The position numbers and the translations under genes were made by a program. Shown here one piece after another: positions 43,051 through 56,735 of a stretch of DNA of 64,000 nucleotides. Source of the stretch: Sandaracinus amylolyticus. GTDB taxonomy: Bacteria; Myxococcota_A; Polyangia; Polyangiales; Sandaracinaceae. Location of the stretch: NCBI RefSeq assembly GCF_021631985.1, contig NZ_CP070225.1, positions 1,860,001-1,924,000 of the forward strand, read 5' to 3'. Every line of letters begins with the position of its first letter. Position 1 is the stretch's first letter. Below the pieces are notes generated by a model that saw only the letters and a list, made by a program, of their open reading frames with translations, was not told where the DNA came from and made no database searches.

Positions 43051-46000
43051 GTGTCGATCCGTGGGTCGCGCCCAGGCGCGTCGTGGGCCGTGGTTTGGTG
43101 GCTGTCGTGCGTCGTGGTGCTCTCGGGGTGCGGCGCGGCGGCGACGTTCCGGCCGCCGCTCGATGCGCACGGGTGGTCGGCGGCGGATCGGCAGGCGCGC
43201 CTCGCGCTCGGTCACGTCGAGGGGGATCCCGCGGGCGATCCTGCGCGCGAGGTCGAGCGGCTGCGGGCGATCGCGGTGCTCGAGGAGCGCGCGGGGAACG
43301 CGACGTCGGCGATCGCGGCGACGACCCGCGCAGTCGCGGTGGCGCGTGCGCGCACGGTGCTCGCGCCCGAGGCGTCGCGCGACGAGGCGCGGCAGGTGTG
43401 GATCGTGGTGCGACGGGAAGCGCTCGCGCGCGCCGAGCGCCTCGGCGATCTCGCGCTCGCGCTCGCGGCTGTCGGTCGCGATGCGCCGGGGGATGCGCGC
43501 GAGATCGTCGCGCGTCTCTTGCGCCTGCGCGCCGATGCGGGCGGAGGCATCGCGCGTCCGATTCCGATCGCGCTGTGGAGCGCGCTCGACGACACGGCGC
43601 GCTTCGACGTCGAGCGCCTCGCTGGTGTGCCGCGCGGCGCGACGCGGGTGCCGGTGGACCGGGTCGCCGGGGAGGGCGCGCGCGCGCTCGGGGTGCTCGA
43701 GCACCGCTTGGTCGAGGCCGGCGAGCGCGAGGACGGCGACGCGGTGCTCGCCGCGGCGCGCGCGCTGGTGTCGATCGATCGCGCGCACCCGCTCGCGTCG
43801 GCGGTGCTGCTCGTCGCGCGCGAGGGCGATCGCGAGGCGGCGATCGACGTGGTCGGAAGCGCGTCGCCGTCGCGTCGTGGCGTCGCGATCGCGCGCTTGC
43901 TCCAGGCCGTGCAGGCGCGGCCGGGCTCGGCCGCGCACCGGCTCGCGCTCGCCGCGCGCTGCCTCGACGAAGACCTCGCGGGCGACGCCTACGATCTCGC
44001 GCTCGAGGCACGCGCCCTCGCGCACGACGACGACGCGCGCCGGCTCGCCGACGCGATCGCCGCGCTCGCGACGTTGGTCACCGCCGACGCGGAGCGCTTC
44101 GAGGCGTGGGAGCGCGCGTCGGGGGTGTCGCGCTCGCCGTCGACCGAGCGCCGGCTCGCGGAGTGGGCGGGCTCGGAGATGGCGTCGAAGCCGCTCCTCG
44201 CGCGGGCTGCGCGGGCGCAGCGCACGCTGGTCGAGCTCGGCGTCTCGCACTTCGGCGCGACGTCGGCGGTCGCGGCCGACGCCACGGCGGACGAGTCCCT
44301 GCGCGCGCTCGCGCTCGGGCGCATGTGGGCGCTCGATCGTCCCGCGGCGCGCGTCTTCGCGGAGTGCGCGCGCGAGGGGCTGCGCTGGGGCGAGTGCGGC
44401 GAGCGCCAGGCGTGGCTCGACGAGAGCTGGTGGGAGGACGACGAGGAGCTCGAGCGTCGCCCGCGCGATCTCGACGAGCTCGTGCTCCCCGCGCCCGAGC
44501 TCTTCGCGCGCGACGAGGCGGGCGAGCGCGCGCAGGCGTGGCTGACCGAGCTCGAGGCGTCGCGGCACGGGCTGCATCCGCTGGTCGTCGAGGCCCGGGT
44601 CCGCGTGCTCGCGCGCAGCGGGGACCACGCGGGCGCGCGCGGCGCGCTGGAGGATGCCGGGCGGGCGTTGCCGTGGTCGCGCCGCGCCGTGCTCGCGCTG
44701 TGGCTCGAGGATCTCGCGGCCGGTCGCGAGGTCGCGCTCGACGTGCTCGATCAGGCGCTGCTCCTGGGCTCGCCTGCGGAGCGGATCGAGCGCGGCGAGG
44801 CCCACGACGAGCACGAGGAGATCGCGCTCGATGCGTCGAACGTCGCGCGCCTCGCGACCGCCGAGGCGCACTTCGACGAGCCCGGGCACGAGGCCCAGGT
44901 GCTCGATGCGCTCGCGCCGCTGATCGAGCGTGGCGACGCGAGCGCGCTCTACGCCGCCGCGCTCTCGGCGATCGCGCTGCAGCGCGCGGGACGCGCCGAG
45001 GAGCTCGCGCGGCTCGTCGAGCGGGTGCGCACCGCCCTTCCGGGGAGCGCGCTCGATCGTCTGCTCGAGGCGGTGCAGGTGCAGCTCGCGGGCGAGGCGC
45101 GCGCCGCGCGCGACGCCTACGCGGGGGCGCTCGTGGCGTGGCCCGAGTCGCGCGATCTCGTGCGGCGGTGGTTCGCCGCATGGAGCGCGGGCGAGCCCTC
45201 GGTCGCCCTCGAGACCGCACGCGCCGCGCTCGCGAGCGTCGATCCGAGCGCGATGGACCTCGCGTTCGACGGGCCCGTCGCGAGCGTCGCCGAGCTGAGC
45301 GCGCTGCTCCAGCCGGCGCCGGGTGGCGACCTCGAGGTCGCGACGCTCCGCGCCGGCGGCCCCGCGATGTCGCGCACGCTCGGTGTCTCGTACCGGCTGC
45401 GGGCGCTGATCGAGCGTGCGATCACCCAGGCGCCCGACGCCGCGACGGCGATCGCGTCGGTGCGCGAGCTCGTGCCCTTCGCGACGAGCGCAGCCGAAGA
45501 GCAGCCCCGGTGGCGGCGGGCGCGGGTCCGCATGCACTTGCTGCTCGGAGAGACCGAGCGCGCGCTCGAGATCGCGGATCGCGCGTCGGATCGCGAGCGC
45601 GACCTCGAGAACGATGCGCCGCTGCTCGACGACGACGTGCTGCGCTCGATCGCCGCCGCGCGCAGCGCTCTCGACGACACGACGGTGTGGCGCCTGATCG
45701 CCGCCGACGCGCGCAACGAAGCGGCCACCACCGAGGCGCTCGACGGGCTCGCCGCGCGCGCGGGCACGAGCCCCGCGGTGCGGGCGCTGCTCTGTCAGGA
45801 GCTCACGACGTCGAGCGAGCACGCGCCGCGGGTGATCGACGAGTGCGGCCCCGCGTTCCGCGCCGATCCCTCGCAGCTCATGCTCGCGCAGTCGCTCTCG
45901 TGGGCGGTGCTGGAGGCGTCCGAGCACGCGCAGGCGCGAGGGCTCGCGCCGGCAGCGTTCTTCGAGATCACGTCGCGCGTGCTCGGTGATCGCACGCCGG

Positions 46001-49000
46001 GCGTGGTGCTCCACAACCACTCGATCTGGCTCTCTCGCAACGGTGATCACGAGCGAGCCGCCGCGCTCGAGCTCGCGGCCCAGGCGCGCGGGTGGGTCGT
46101 CGACGAGATCACGCGGGACGATCTCGCGCAGCTGCGCTGGCGCGGCCCGAGCGTGCGCGCGTCGTACGTCGCGGGAGGCCAGGCGAGCTGGAGCGAGCTC
46201 GCGTTCCAGTCGCTCGGCGACGCGCGCCTCGCGGCGGCGTCGATCTACGCCGATGCGGGGACCGCGTGGGCCCGGGCCCATCCGCAGGACGAGGGCTCGG
46301 TGCGCGCGTTCGCAGCGGCCGACGTGGTCGCGTGGGCCCAGGCCGATCTCGACGCGGGTCACCTCACGCCCGAGGGGCTCGTCGCGTTCGACGCGACGCG
46401 CATCGACGACTTCGACGATCGCACCGACGCGCTGGTCGGCGCGTACCCCGAGTCCATCGTCGTGGCGTACGCGGCGATGGTGCGCGCGCTGCGCCGCAAT
46501 GATCACGAGGCGGCGCTGCGCTGGGGCTCGATCGTCGAGCGCGCCGGGGTGCGCGGCACCTACGTCGTGACGATCACGCCCGCGCTGATGGCCCTGCGCG
46601 GCCGCGCCGAGCTCGACGCGCTGCGGGCCCGCGGTCGCGAGGCGTTCCCCGACGACCCGCGCCTCTCGGGCGCCGCGGAGGCCGAGGCCGCGCTGCCCAC
46701 GCCGCTGGGGAGCGCGGAGGCGTTCGAGGCGGCGCTCGCAGCGATCGACGTCGGCCGGATGCTCGCGCGCCCGCGCGGGCTCGAGCGGCGCGCGTCGGTG
46801 CAGCACGCGGTCGAGGTCACGCTGCCCTCGTGGCTCGCGCCGCTCGGAGGCGCAGGTGGCGAGGTCGACGGCGCGCGCATCGCCGTGGTGAGCGAGCCGC
46901 GCCAGTCCGACTGTACCCCCGAGACGTGCCTCGACGCGCTGGTCCCCGCGATGGAGCGCACGGGGTTCCGTCACGTGTGGTCCGCGCCCGTCACGCTGCC
47001 GATCGGGCTCGGCGCGCGCGCGCTGATGACGAACGGCACGCACGTGATGGTGCTCGGCGTGGTGCCGCGTGGTGCGCGGCTCGTCGTGTCGATCCTCGCC
47101 GGACCGACCACGACGGTGGTGCCGCTCCTGCCGACGTTCGCGCTCGCCGAGGCGACGATGCGGCCGCTCGACGGGCTCGTCGGCGCGGCGTGGGCCGAGG
47201 CCCTGCGCGGCGCGGCGAGCGCGGTGCCCTCCGGCCTGCGTGCCCGCGCGCTGCGTGCGGCGCTCGCGCCGGGCGAGGGCTGCCCGATCACGAGCGAGCT
47301 CGACGAGACGCGTCGCGCCGGCGCCGCGCTCGCTGCGGCGCTCGCGTCCGACGTGCTCCTCGCGACGCCCGACACGAGCGCGCGCCGTCGTCTCCTCGCG
47401 TGCGTGCCCGAGGGCGCGGGGGATCACGGCGCGCTCGGCGTCGCCGCGGTCCTCGATCCCGACCCTGCGATCCACGCGCGCGGGCGCGCCCTGATGAGCG
47501 CCGATCGCGCCGGTGCGCTCGCGGCCGCGCGCGCCGTCGTGCACGCGCCGGTGACGGTCGCCGCTTCGGGCCTCGCCTCGCGCGCCGACACCGCGCTCCC
47601 GCCGCTCGGCGCGGTCGAGGTGCTCGCGTCGCTGCCGATCGAGGAGCGACGCACCCTCACGACCGAGCTCCTCGACGGAGGCGATCGACGCCTCGCGCTG
47701 CTCGCGCTCGTCTCGGAGCAGGTGCTGCCCGGCGGCATCGCGCCCGAGGCGCTCGCGCGCATCGTCACGACCGGCGATGCCGCGCTCGCGATCGAGGCGG
47801 TGCACGCGCACTGGAACGCGCCGAGCACCGCCGAGCTCGATGCGATCCGGACTCGCGTCGATGCGATGCGCGCGCCCCTCGAAGACGAGCAGCGCGCGCT
47901 GCTGCGCACCGCCGCGTGGGTGCTCTCGCGGGGCCTCGATCCCCGCGATCGCGAGCGATTCACGCGCATGGCGGCGCTCGCGCGCGAGGGCCTCTCGCCG
48001 GAGGACGCGCCCTACGGCGAGTCCGCGGCGCGCAACGTCGAGTGGCACGCCGAGACGCACGCCGCCGCGCTCCAGCGCGCGCCGATCGAGCAGCTCGAGG
48101 AGCGCTTCGCGCCGCACGCCGAGTGGCTCCGTGCCCAGCGCGCCCGCTCCCGCGTCTCGCCCGAGGCGGCGCGCCTGCTCGCGACGGAGCCCCTCGCGCG
48201 CTTCCTCCCCGGGACGCACTGGCGCTACGTGCGCGTGCCGCAGCCCTCGCTGATGATCGCGACGCTGACCTCGGCCTACGAGCGCCTCGACAGCGCGGGC
48301 TCGACCGACGCCGCGGTCGCGCGCGCCGCGTTCGCCTGGATGGCCGAGCACGCAGGCGCGGAGCTGCTCGGTCCCGAGGGCGGTCTCGATCTCGATCGTC
48401 CGATCGAGTGCGCGATGGCCGATCGCTGGCCGCGCTCGTGGGTGTGCTCGGTGCACGTGCGCGACGCCGATCGGGCTCGCGCGATCCTCGCGCGCCGTCG
48501 CATCGGGACCAACAGCGCGCCCTGGCTCGCGGTCGACGCCGCGAACCTCGCGCGCACGCTGCCGATGGTCGCGGGCGCGACGCCCTTCGCGCTCGACCGC
48601 ATGCTGCGCGTCGATCCCGACGCCGCGGACTCGAGCGAAGGTGGCGGTGGCCGCCGCGACGGCGGTGCGCTGCTCTTCGCCGAGCGCGCACGCGTCGAAG
48701 TCTCGCTCGACGGAGTGCGCTTCGATCGCTTCGCGACGTTCGTGCGCCGCGAGCACGAGGGCTCGGGCGTCGACACCGAGCACTACCTCTTCACCGGCGA
48801 TCGCATGATCGTGTTCGGCCTCGAGGAGATGGCGCGCGCGGTCGTCACCGGGCCGCTGCCGATCGCGCGCACGCTCGCGGGCGATCCCACGTTCCGCCGT
48901 CTCACCGAGGACTGGGCGGACGGCGCCGCGCTGCAGATGGCGAGCGTCGGCTGGCGCAGCGAGTCGGGCAGCGAGATGCCGCTGGTCGAGCGCGAGGACG

Positions 49001-50436
49001 CGAGCTTCGAGATCGCGGTCGAGGGCACCGGGCTCGTGCTGCGCATGCGCGCCCCGTTCGCGGGCACGCCGGGCGACGTCGGGCCGCTGGTCGCGATGCT
49101 GCCCACCGACGCGACCGCGCGCTTCGCGATCGCGGGCGCGACCGAGGACGATGCGCCGCGCGCTCGTCGCCGCGAGCCCGAGGCGCCGATCGAGCCGCGC
49201 CCTCCGCTGCGCGATGCCGGCGAGGCCGCGCGCCTCGCGAGCGATGCCGCCGAGCGCCTCGCGTTCGCGTGGATGCCGCGCGCGGGCGGCGAGCTCTGGG
49301 ATCGCTGGGTGATCGTCGCCGAGGGGACGGCGCTCGATCGCGCGCTCGCGGCGCGCGGGATCACGCCGCCGGCCGAGGGCACGCTCGTCGAGCAGGCGGG
49401 CGTGCGCTTCGCGCGTCGCGGCGCGCGGTGGGTCGTCGGTCCGATCGAGGCCGACGTCCGCGCCGCGCTCGCGCGACCGCTGCCGACGCAGGGCGGTGAG
49501 GTGCAGGTCGGCAGCGGCCGCCTCGACGGGCTCGGCGCGGCGCGTGCGCTGATCGGGCTCGTCGGTGCGCTGCCCGAGGGCGATCCGCGCCGCACCCAGC
49601 TCCAGATGTTCGCGGCGCTGCTCGGCGCGGGCCGCGAGCTCTCGTTCGACGGTCACGTCGACACGCGGCGCCGCCAGCTCGTGGTCGTCGCGCACGTGGA
49701 GCCGACGCTCCGCGCGGAGGGCAGCGAGCACATCATCGACGAGGTGCTGCGCAACCCGCGCAACGCCGTGCGCCTGCCGCGCCCGATCGAGCCGATCGAG
49801 CTGCGCGCACCGCTTCGCCTGGTGCTCGAGAGCGACGAGCCCGAGACCGTCGCCGCGCGTGTGTTCGTGCGAGGCGCGCGCTCGCGCACCCGGGTGATCG
49901 ATCCGCGGCATCTCGAGGTCGTGATCACGCCGGCGCCCGGCGAGGGCACCGACGTCGCGATCGACGACGCCGCCCGCGCTCGCCTCACGCGAGGCCTCGG
50001 CAGCGACGCGCCGCGGGTGCGCGCGCTCGCCGCGCAGATCGTCCCCGCAGGCGCACGCCCCGAGGACGCGGCGCGCGCGGTCGTCGCGTGGGTGCACGAG
50101 AACATCCGCTACGAGCTCACCGCCGAGGAGCTCGACGCCGCGAGCGTGCTCGCGCGCGGTCGCGGCGACTGCAGCGAGCTGAGCCGCCTCTCGGTCGCGC
50201 TGCTCCGCGCCGCGGGCGTCCCCGCCGAGCTGCGCGAGGGCTTCGCGATCGACGGGCAGGAAGCGGTCGCGCACGCGTGGGTCGCGTTCCACGACGGACG
50301 CGGCTTCCGCGAGGTCGATCCCACCAACGGCAACGTGCAGGTCTCGAGCGGCTACGTGCCCGCGAGCGTGTGGAGCGCGGTCGGGCTGCTCTCGGTCGGC
50401 GGCCTCCGCGTCGTCGAGGTGGGCCCGGTGCCGTGA
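43051..50436 (+). CDS. giant lipoprotein with C-terminal transglutaminase domain
   Basis: 2461 residues. The GTG at 43051 follows GGGGAGG and starts a lipoprotein signal (VVWWLSCVVVLSGC, about residue 28). The first roughly 1250 residues are helical, TPR-like and Ala/Arg/Glu-rich (for example ELARLVERVRTALPGSALDR), with no enzyme motif I know. The middle (about 1250-2000) is mixed alpha/beta. The C-terminus (about 2320-2440) is a transglutaminase-like domain: AWVHENIRYEL, catalytic Cys2374 in GRGDCSELS, His2408 in VAHAWVAFHD and Asp2423 in EVDPTNG. Such domains are often proteases or peptide-crosslinking enzymes outside the cell. One of the largest genes here, flanked by unrelated genes. Confidence 0.82.
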   Translation: MSIRGSRPGASWAVVWWLSCVVVLSGCGAAATFRPPLDAHGWSAADRQARLALGHVEGDPAGDPAREVERLRAIAVLEERAGNATSAIAATTRAVAVARARTVLAPEASRDEARQVWIVVRREALARAERLGDLALALAAVGRDAPGDAREIVARLLRLRADAGGGIARPIPIALWSALDDTARFDVERLAGVPRGATRVPVDRVAGEGARALGVLEHRLVEAGEREDGDAVLAAARALVSIDRAHPLASAVLLVAREGDREAAIDVVGSASPSRRGVAIARLLQAVQARPGSAAHRLALAARCLDEDLAGDAYDLALEARALAHDDDARRLADAIAALATLVTADAERFEAWERASGVSRSPSTERRLAEWAGSEMASKPLLARAARAQRTLVELGVSHFGATSAVAADATADESLRALALGRMWALDRPAARVFAECAREGLRWGECGERQAWLDESWWEDDEELERRPRDLDELVLPAPELFARDEAGERAQAWLTELEASRHGLHPLVVEARVRVLARSGDHAGARGALEDAGRALPWSRRAVLALWLEDLAAGREVALDVLDQALLLGSPAERIERGEAHDEHEEIALDASNVARLATAEAHFDEPGHEAQVLDALAPLIERGDASALYAAALSAIALQRAGRAEELARLVERVRTALPGSALDRLLEAVQVQLAGEARAARDAYAGALVAWPESRDLVRRWFAAWSAGEPSVALETARAALASVDPSAMDLAFDGPVASVAELSALLQPAPGGDLEVATLRAGGPAMSRTLGVSYRLRALIERAITQAPDAATAIASVRELVPFATSAAEEQPRWRRARVRMHLLLGETERALEIADRASDRERDLENDAPLLDDDVLRSIAAARSALDDTTVWRLIAADARNEAATTEALDGLAARAGTSPAVRALLCQELTTSSEHAPRVIDECGPAFRADPSQLMLAQSLSWAVLEASEHAQARGLAPAAFFEITSRVLGDRTPGVVLHNHSIWLSRNGDHERAAALELAAQARGWVVDEITRDDLAQLRWRGPSVRASYVAGGQASWSELAFQSLGDARLAAASIYADAGTAWARAHPQDEGSVRAFAAADVVAWAQADLDAGHLTPEGLVAFDATRIDDFDDRTDALVGAYPESIVVAYAAMVRALRRNDHEAALRWGSIVERAGVRGTYVVTITPALMALRGRAELDALRARGREAFPDDPRLSGAAEAEAALPTPLGSAEAFEAALAAIDVGRMLARPRGLERRASVQHAVEVTLPSWLAPLGGAGGEVDGARIAVVSEPRQSDCTPETCLDALVPAMERTGFRHVWSAPVTLPIGLGARALMTNGTHVMVLGVVPRGARLVVSILAGPTTTVVPLLPTFALAEATMRPLDGLVGAAWAEALRGAASAVPSGLRARALRAALAPGEGCPITSELDETRRAGAALAAALASDVLLATPDTSARRRLLACVPEGAGDHGALGVAAVLDPDPAIHARGRALMSADRAGALAAARAVVHAPVTVAASGLASRADTALPPLGAVEVLASLPIEERRTLTTELLDGGDRRLALLALVSEQVLPGGIAPEALARIVTTGDAALAIEAVHAHWNAPSTAELDAIRTRVDAMRAPLEDEQRALLRTAAWVLSRGLDPRDRERFTRMAALAREGLSPEDAPYGESAARNVEWHAETHAAALQRAPIEQLEERFAPHAEWLRAQRARSRVSPEAARLLATEPLARFLPGTHWRYVRVPQPSLMIATLTSAYERLDSAGSTDAAVARAAFAWMAEHAGAELLGPEGGLDLDRPIECAMADRWPRSWVCSVHVRDADRARAILARRRIGTNSAPWLAVDAANLARTLPMVAGATPFALDRMLRVDPDAADSSEGGGGRRDGGALLFAERARVEVSLDGVRFDRFATFVRREHEGSGVDTEHYLFTGDRMIVFGLEEMARAVVTGPLPIARTLAGDPTFRRLTEDWADGAALQMASVGWRSESGSEMPLVEREDASFEIAVEGTGLVLRMRAPFAGTPGDVGPLVAMLPTDATARFAIAGATEDDAPRARRREPEAPIEPRPPLRDAGEAARLASDAAERLAFAWMPRAGGELWDRWVIVAEGTALDRALAARGITPPAEGTLVEQAGVRFARRGARWVVGPIEADVRAALARPLPTQGGEVQVGSGRLDGLGAARALIGLVGALPEGDPRRTQLQMFAALLGAGRELSFDGHVDTRRRQLVVVAHVEPTLRAEGSEHIIDEVLRNPRNAVRLPRPIEPIELRAPLRLVLESDEPETVAARVFVRGARSRTRVIDPRHLEVVITPAPGEGTDVAIDDAARARLTRGLGSDAPRVRALAAQIVPAGARPEDAARAVVAWVHENIRYELTAEELDAASVLARGRGDCSELSRLSVALLRAAGVPAELREGFAIDGQEAVAHAWVAFHDGRGFREVDPTNGNVQVSSGYVPASVWSAVGLLSVGGLRVVEVGPVP

Positions 50437-50445
50437 ATCGGCGGG

Positions 50446-50474
50446 TTGCCGAGGGCGCCGGGCCGGGGTAATCC
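50446..50474 (+). promoter_or_regulatory. weak candidate promoter of the arsR-metH unit
   Basis: TTGCCG (50446-50451), a 17-base spacer and TAATCC (50469-50474). The -35 is fair and the -10 poor. The -10 overlaps the first half-site of the palindrome at 50471, so a bound regulator would block it. Confidence 0.3.
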
Positions 50475-50494
50475 GTTCATCCGGATAGGCGGAT
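50471..50494. promoter_or_regulatory. 24-base palindromic operator candidate overlapping the arsR start codon
   Basis: The site reads ATCCG-N3-ATCCGGAT-N3-CGGAT, with 18 of 24 positions symmetric. It lies between the candidate promoter and the ArsR-methyltransferase gene and covers the first two bases of its ATG (50493). ArsR-family proteins bind 12-2-12-like palindromes, so autoregulation of the regulator and metH is the natural reading. Confidence 0.6.
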
Positions 50495-51514
50495 GGACCT
50501 CGGCGCGGCGACGAACCTGCTCGGCCTCCTGGGCGACCCCACGCGGGTGCGCCTGGTGTCGATCCTCGCGCACCTCATCGAGGGCGATCGTGCCAGCTCC
50601 GGCGCCGCGCAGGAGCTCTCGGTCGCCGAGCTCGTCGAGATCACCGGCGTCACCCAGTCGCGCGTCTCCACGCACCTCGGTCGCCTGCGCGAGGCGGGTG
50701 TGGTGCGTGATCGCCGCGAGGGCAGCTCCGCGTTCTACTCGCTCAACGACGCCGGCATGAGCGAGCCCACGCGCAAGGTGCTCTCGCTCGTGCGCGGCGA
50801 GCTCAAGGACGCGACGCTCGAGGCCGATGCGCACCGCGCCGACTCGATCGTGAAGCGTCGCAAGACCGGCGTCGCGTGGCTGGAGTCGGTCGCGGGCCAC
50901 ATGGAGCGCCACTACTCGCCGGGCCGCACCTGGGAGTCGATGGCGCACGGCGTGCTCACGCTGCTGCAGGCCGGCGACGTGCTCGACGCGGGCTGCGGCG
51001 ACGGCACCGTCGCGTCGCTGCTCGCACCGCGCGCGGCGAGCGTGACCTGCCTCGATCGATCCCCGCGTCTGATCGAGGCCGCGTCCTCACGCCTCGCGTC
51101 GCACGCGAACGTGCGCACCGTGCTCGGCGACGTCCACGCGATGCCGTTCGACGACGCGTCGTTCGACACCGTCCTCTTCTTCCACGTGCTCACCTGCGCC
51201 GACGATCCCAAGCGCGCGCTCGCCGAGGCCGCGCGTGTGCTGCGCCCCGGCGGCACCCTCTCGGTGCTCGTGCTCGACGCGCACGATCACGCCGAGCTCA
51301 CCGCTTCGTACGGCCACGTCCACGCCGGGTTCCGCCCGCGCCGCCTCGAGTCGTTGATCGCCGCCGCCGGCCTCGAGGTGCAGGCGTGCGAGGTCACCTC
51401 GCGCGAGCGACGCGAGCCCTTCTTCCAAGTCGTCACGGCGTCCGCGCGCAAGCCCGCGCCGGTCACGTCGTCTCCCGTTTCCCGTCCTTCTCGAGCTGCA
51501 CGGAGATCGTCCCG

Positions 51515-51518
<4 letters not shown>
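50493..51518 (+). CDS. ArsR-family regulator fused to a SAM methyltransferase
   Basis: 341 residues. Residues 1-90 form a winged helix of the ArsR/SmtB family ([17 protein letters not shown], then the recognition helix [19 protein letters not shown] and wing [13 protein letters not shown]). The cysteine/histidine metal site of classic ArsR is absent. Residues about 150-320 are a class I methyltransferase: motif [10 protein letters not shown] (163-171), motif [18 protein letters not shown] and [11 protein letters not shown]. The fusion upstream of metH suggests a sensor of SAM or S-adenosylhomocysteine, like the ArsR-type SahR of proteobacteria (function in that family established; here inferred). 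Overlaps metH by ATGA. Confidence 0.85.
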
Positions 51519-55206
<3,688 letters not shown>

Positions 55207-55207
<1 letters not shown>

Positions 55208-55578
55208 TGGGCGCGTCGGATCGCACGTTCGTGCTCGGAGGCGTGATCGCGCTGCCCGTCGGGCGTCGCGTCGAGGTCACGATCTTCGCGCGCGAAGAGG
55301 GCGTGTTCAGCGTCGCGAAGGTGCCGCAGAGCGACGAGCCGCTCGTGCGCGACCTCGACACCGGGGTCGTGTACGGGCGCTCGTGGCACTTCCAGGACGA
55401 GCAGGCGACGCGCTGGAACGCGCTGATCTCGATGAGCGTGCGCGACGACCTCGAGGTCGCGGAGCGCGTCGTCGGGCGCGTGATCGCGTGCCGCGTGCTG
55501 AGCGAGGGGTACTCGGACCCCTGGCAGCAGACGACGATCGTCGTCGCGCCCGAGGCGAGCACCAGCGAGTACCGCTAG
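55207..55578 (+). CDS. small hypothetical protein coupled to metH
   Basis: 123 residues, the ATG sharing a base with the metH stop (TGATG). I do not recognise a family. It looks like a compact mostly-beta protein (FVLGGVIALPVGRRVEVTIFAREEG, given in two pieces FVLGGVIALPV and GRRVEVTIFAREEG; GVVYGRSWHFQDEQATRW; VVGRVIACRVLSEG). There is no signal peptide. Its coupling suggests co-expression with methionine synthesis, but it could also be an unrelated passenger. Its stop overlaps the convergent gene's stop (CTAG). Confidence 0.65.
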
Positions 55579-56722
55579 GCGCGCGTGCGGGTCGGTGCGC
55601 CCCAGTCCATCGGTCGCACGACCACGTCTTCTTCGATCGGCGGAAGGCCGCGCTCGGCGCGCCAGCGCGCGAGGATCTCGGGCAGCTCGGTGATCGCGCA
55701 ATCGCGCGCGCCCATCGTCTCGACGATCAGCGTGTCGTTCTCGCGGAACGGGAACGCGCTCCATCCGCGACCCGCGCCTTCGTTCACGATCACCTGGTCG
55801 CGACCGTGGGTGACGCGCACCTCGAGCGTGCGCGGTGCCGGTTGGGCGGGGCGCGCTGCAGGCCGCAGCGGGATCGACTCGGTGCGCGTGGGATCGGACG
55901 TGTAGCGATCGGGCGACGCGACGAGCACGTTCGCGAGAGCATGCGCGAGCTCTTCGCGCACCGGCTCGCGATCGACCGCGTCGATCCACGCGTGCGCGGA
56001 CTCGTCGCGTGCCTCCGCGAGCGCACGATCGAGCTCGGCGAGCAGCGGCGCGGACCCCGACGACCGGCCAGCCTCCGCTCGACGTCGGCACGACGCGCGC
56101 CTCGTGCGCGCGATCGCAGGGGACCTCGCGATCGAAGTAGTCGACGATCAGCTTCTCTCCGCCGCGGTGCGGCATCGACGAGCGACTGACTTCGCCCGCG
56201 ACGCGGTACCACGCGAAGCAGGGCAGGAACTTCACGTCGGGCTCGAGCACCACACGCCCGAGCCGCTTCCACGCCGAGCGCGACCAGGGGTGGAACGGCC
56301 GCGTGAGCCAGCGGCTCGTTCGCGCGCGATCGAGCGAGTCGAGCTCGCCGATCTCGAGATCGAGCGCGACCACGCACGGCCCGTACTGCCCGCCTTTCTG
56401 CTCCTCGCCGAAGATCACGAGCCCGACCACCGCGCGCCCTTCGTCGTACGGCAGCTCGAGCAGCTCGCCGGTGAGCAGCTTCGGAGGACGCGCGCTCTTC
56501 TCCGGCGCGCGCAGCTCGAGCGCGCGCACCATCGCGTCGTACGTGCTCGACGCGCCGCGCGGCGCGCCGCGATCGAACGCCGCGACGATCTCCGCGAGCC
56601 ATGGCTTACGCCGGACGGTGCGGGTGAAGCGCTTCGCGACGCGATCGAGCGCGTCGCCGTACGCATCGAGCGGCGGGCGCATCGCCGCCGAGCAGGTCCT
56701 CTCCGATGTCGAACCAGCCCAC
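55575..56722 (-). pseudogene. hypothetical gene with one, possibly two, +1 frameshifts
   Basis: Protein-like sequence runs on the minus strand in shifted frames, with no complete ORF. Part 1 may begin at a GTG (56722; reading GWFDIGEDLLGGDAP). Part 2, in the +1 frame, holds LDAYGDALDRVAKRFTRTV, VVGLVIFGEEQKGGQYGPCV, PDVKFLPCFAWYRVAGEV and ARVVPTSSGGWPV. Part 3, shifted +1 again, holds SAPLLAELDRALAEARDESA, AHAWIDAVDREPVREELAH and DCAITELPEILARWRAERGLP. The main break is at a CCCC run (56055-56058): removing one base joins ...GGWPVVG to SAPLLAEL. The first is near a GGG run (56675-56677). No known family. It may be a decaying gene, a sequencing error or programmed frameshifting. Confidence 0.65.
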
Positions 56723-56735
56723 GCGACGAGGCTAG

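Noticed and set aside
43015-50292. Antisense ORF of 2425 codons opposite the giant lipoprotein, and other antisense or frame-shifted ORFs of 700-1560 codons (for example 10-3444 plus, 14262-16475 plus, 36079-40755 minus).
   Set aside because: They are Arg/Ala/His-rich, lack domains and mirror the codon pattern of real genes. Very high G+C at third positions removes stop codons in the other frames.
50437-51514. SAM or cobalamin riboswitch before metH.
   Set aside because: Only 56 bases separate the giant lipoprotein gene from the regulator gene, with no conserved riboswitch core visible, and metH starts inside the regulator's stop.
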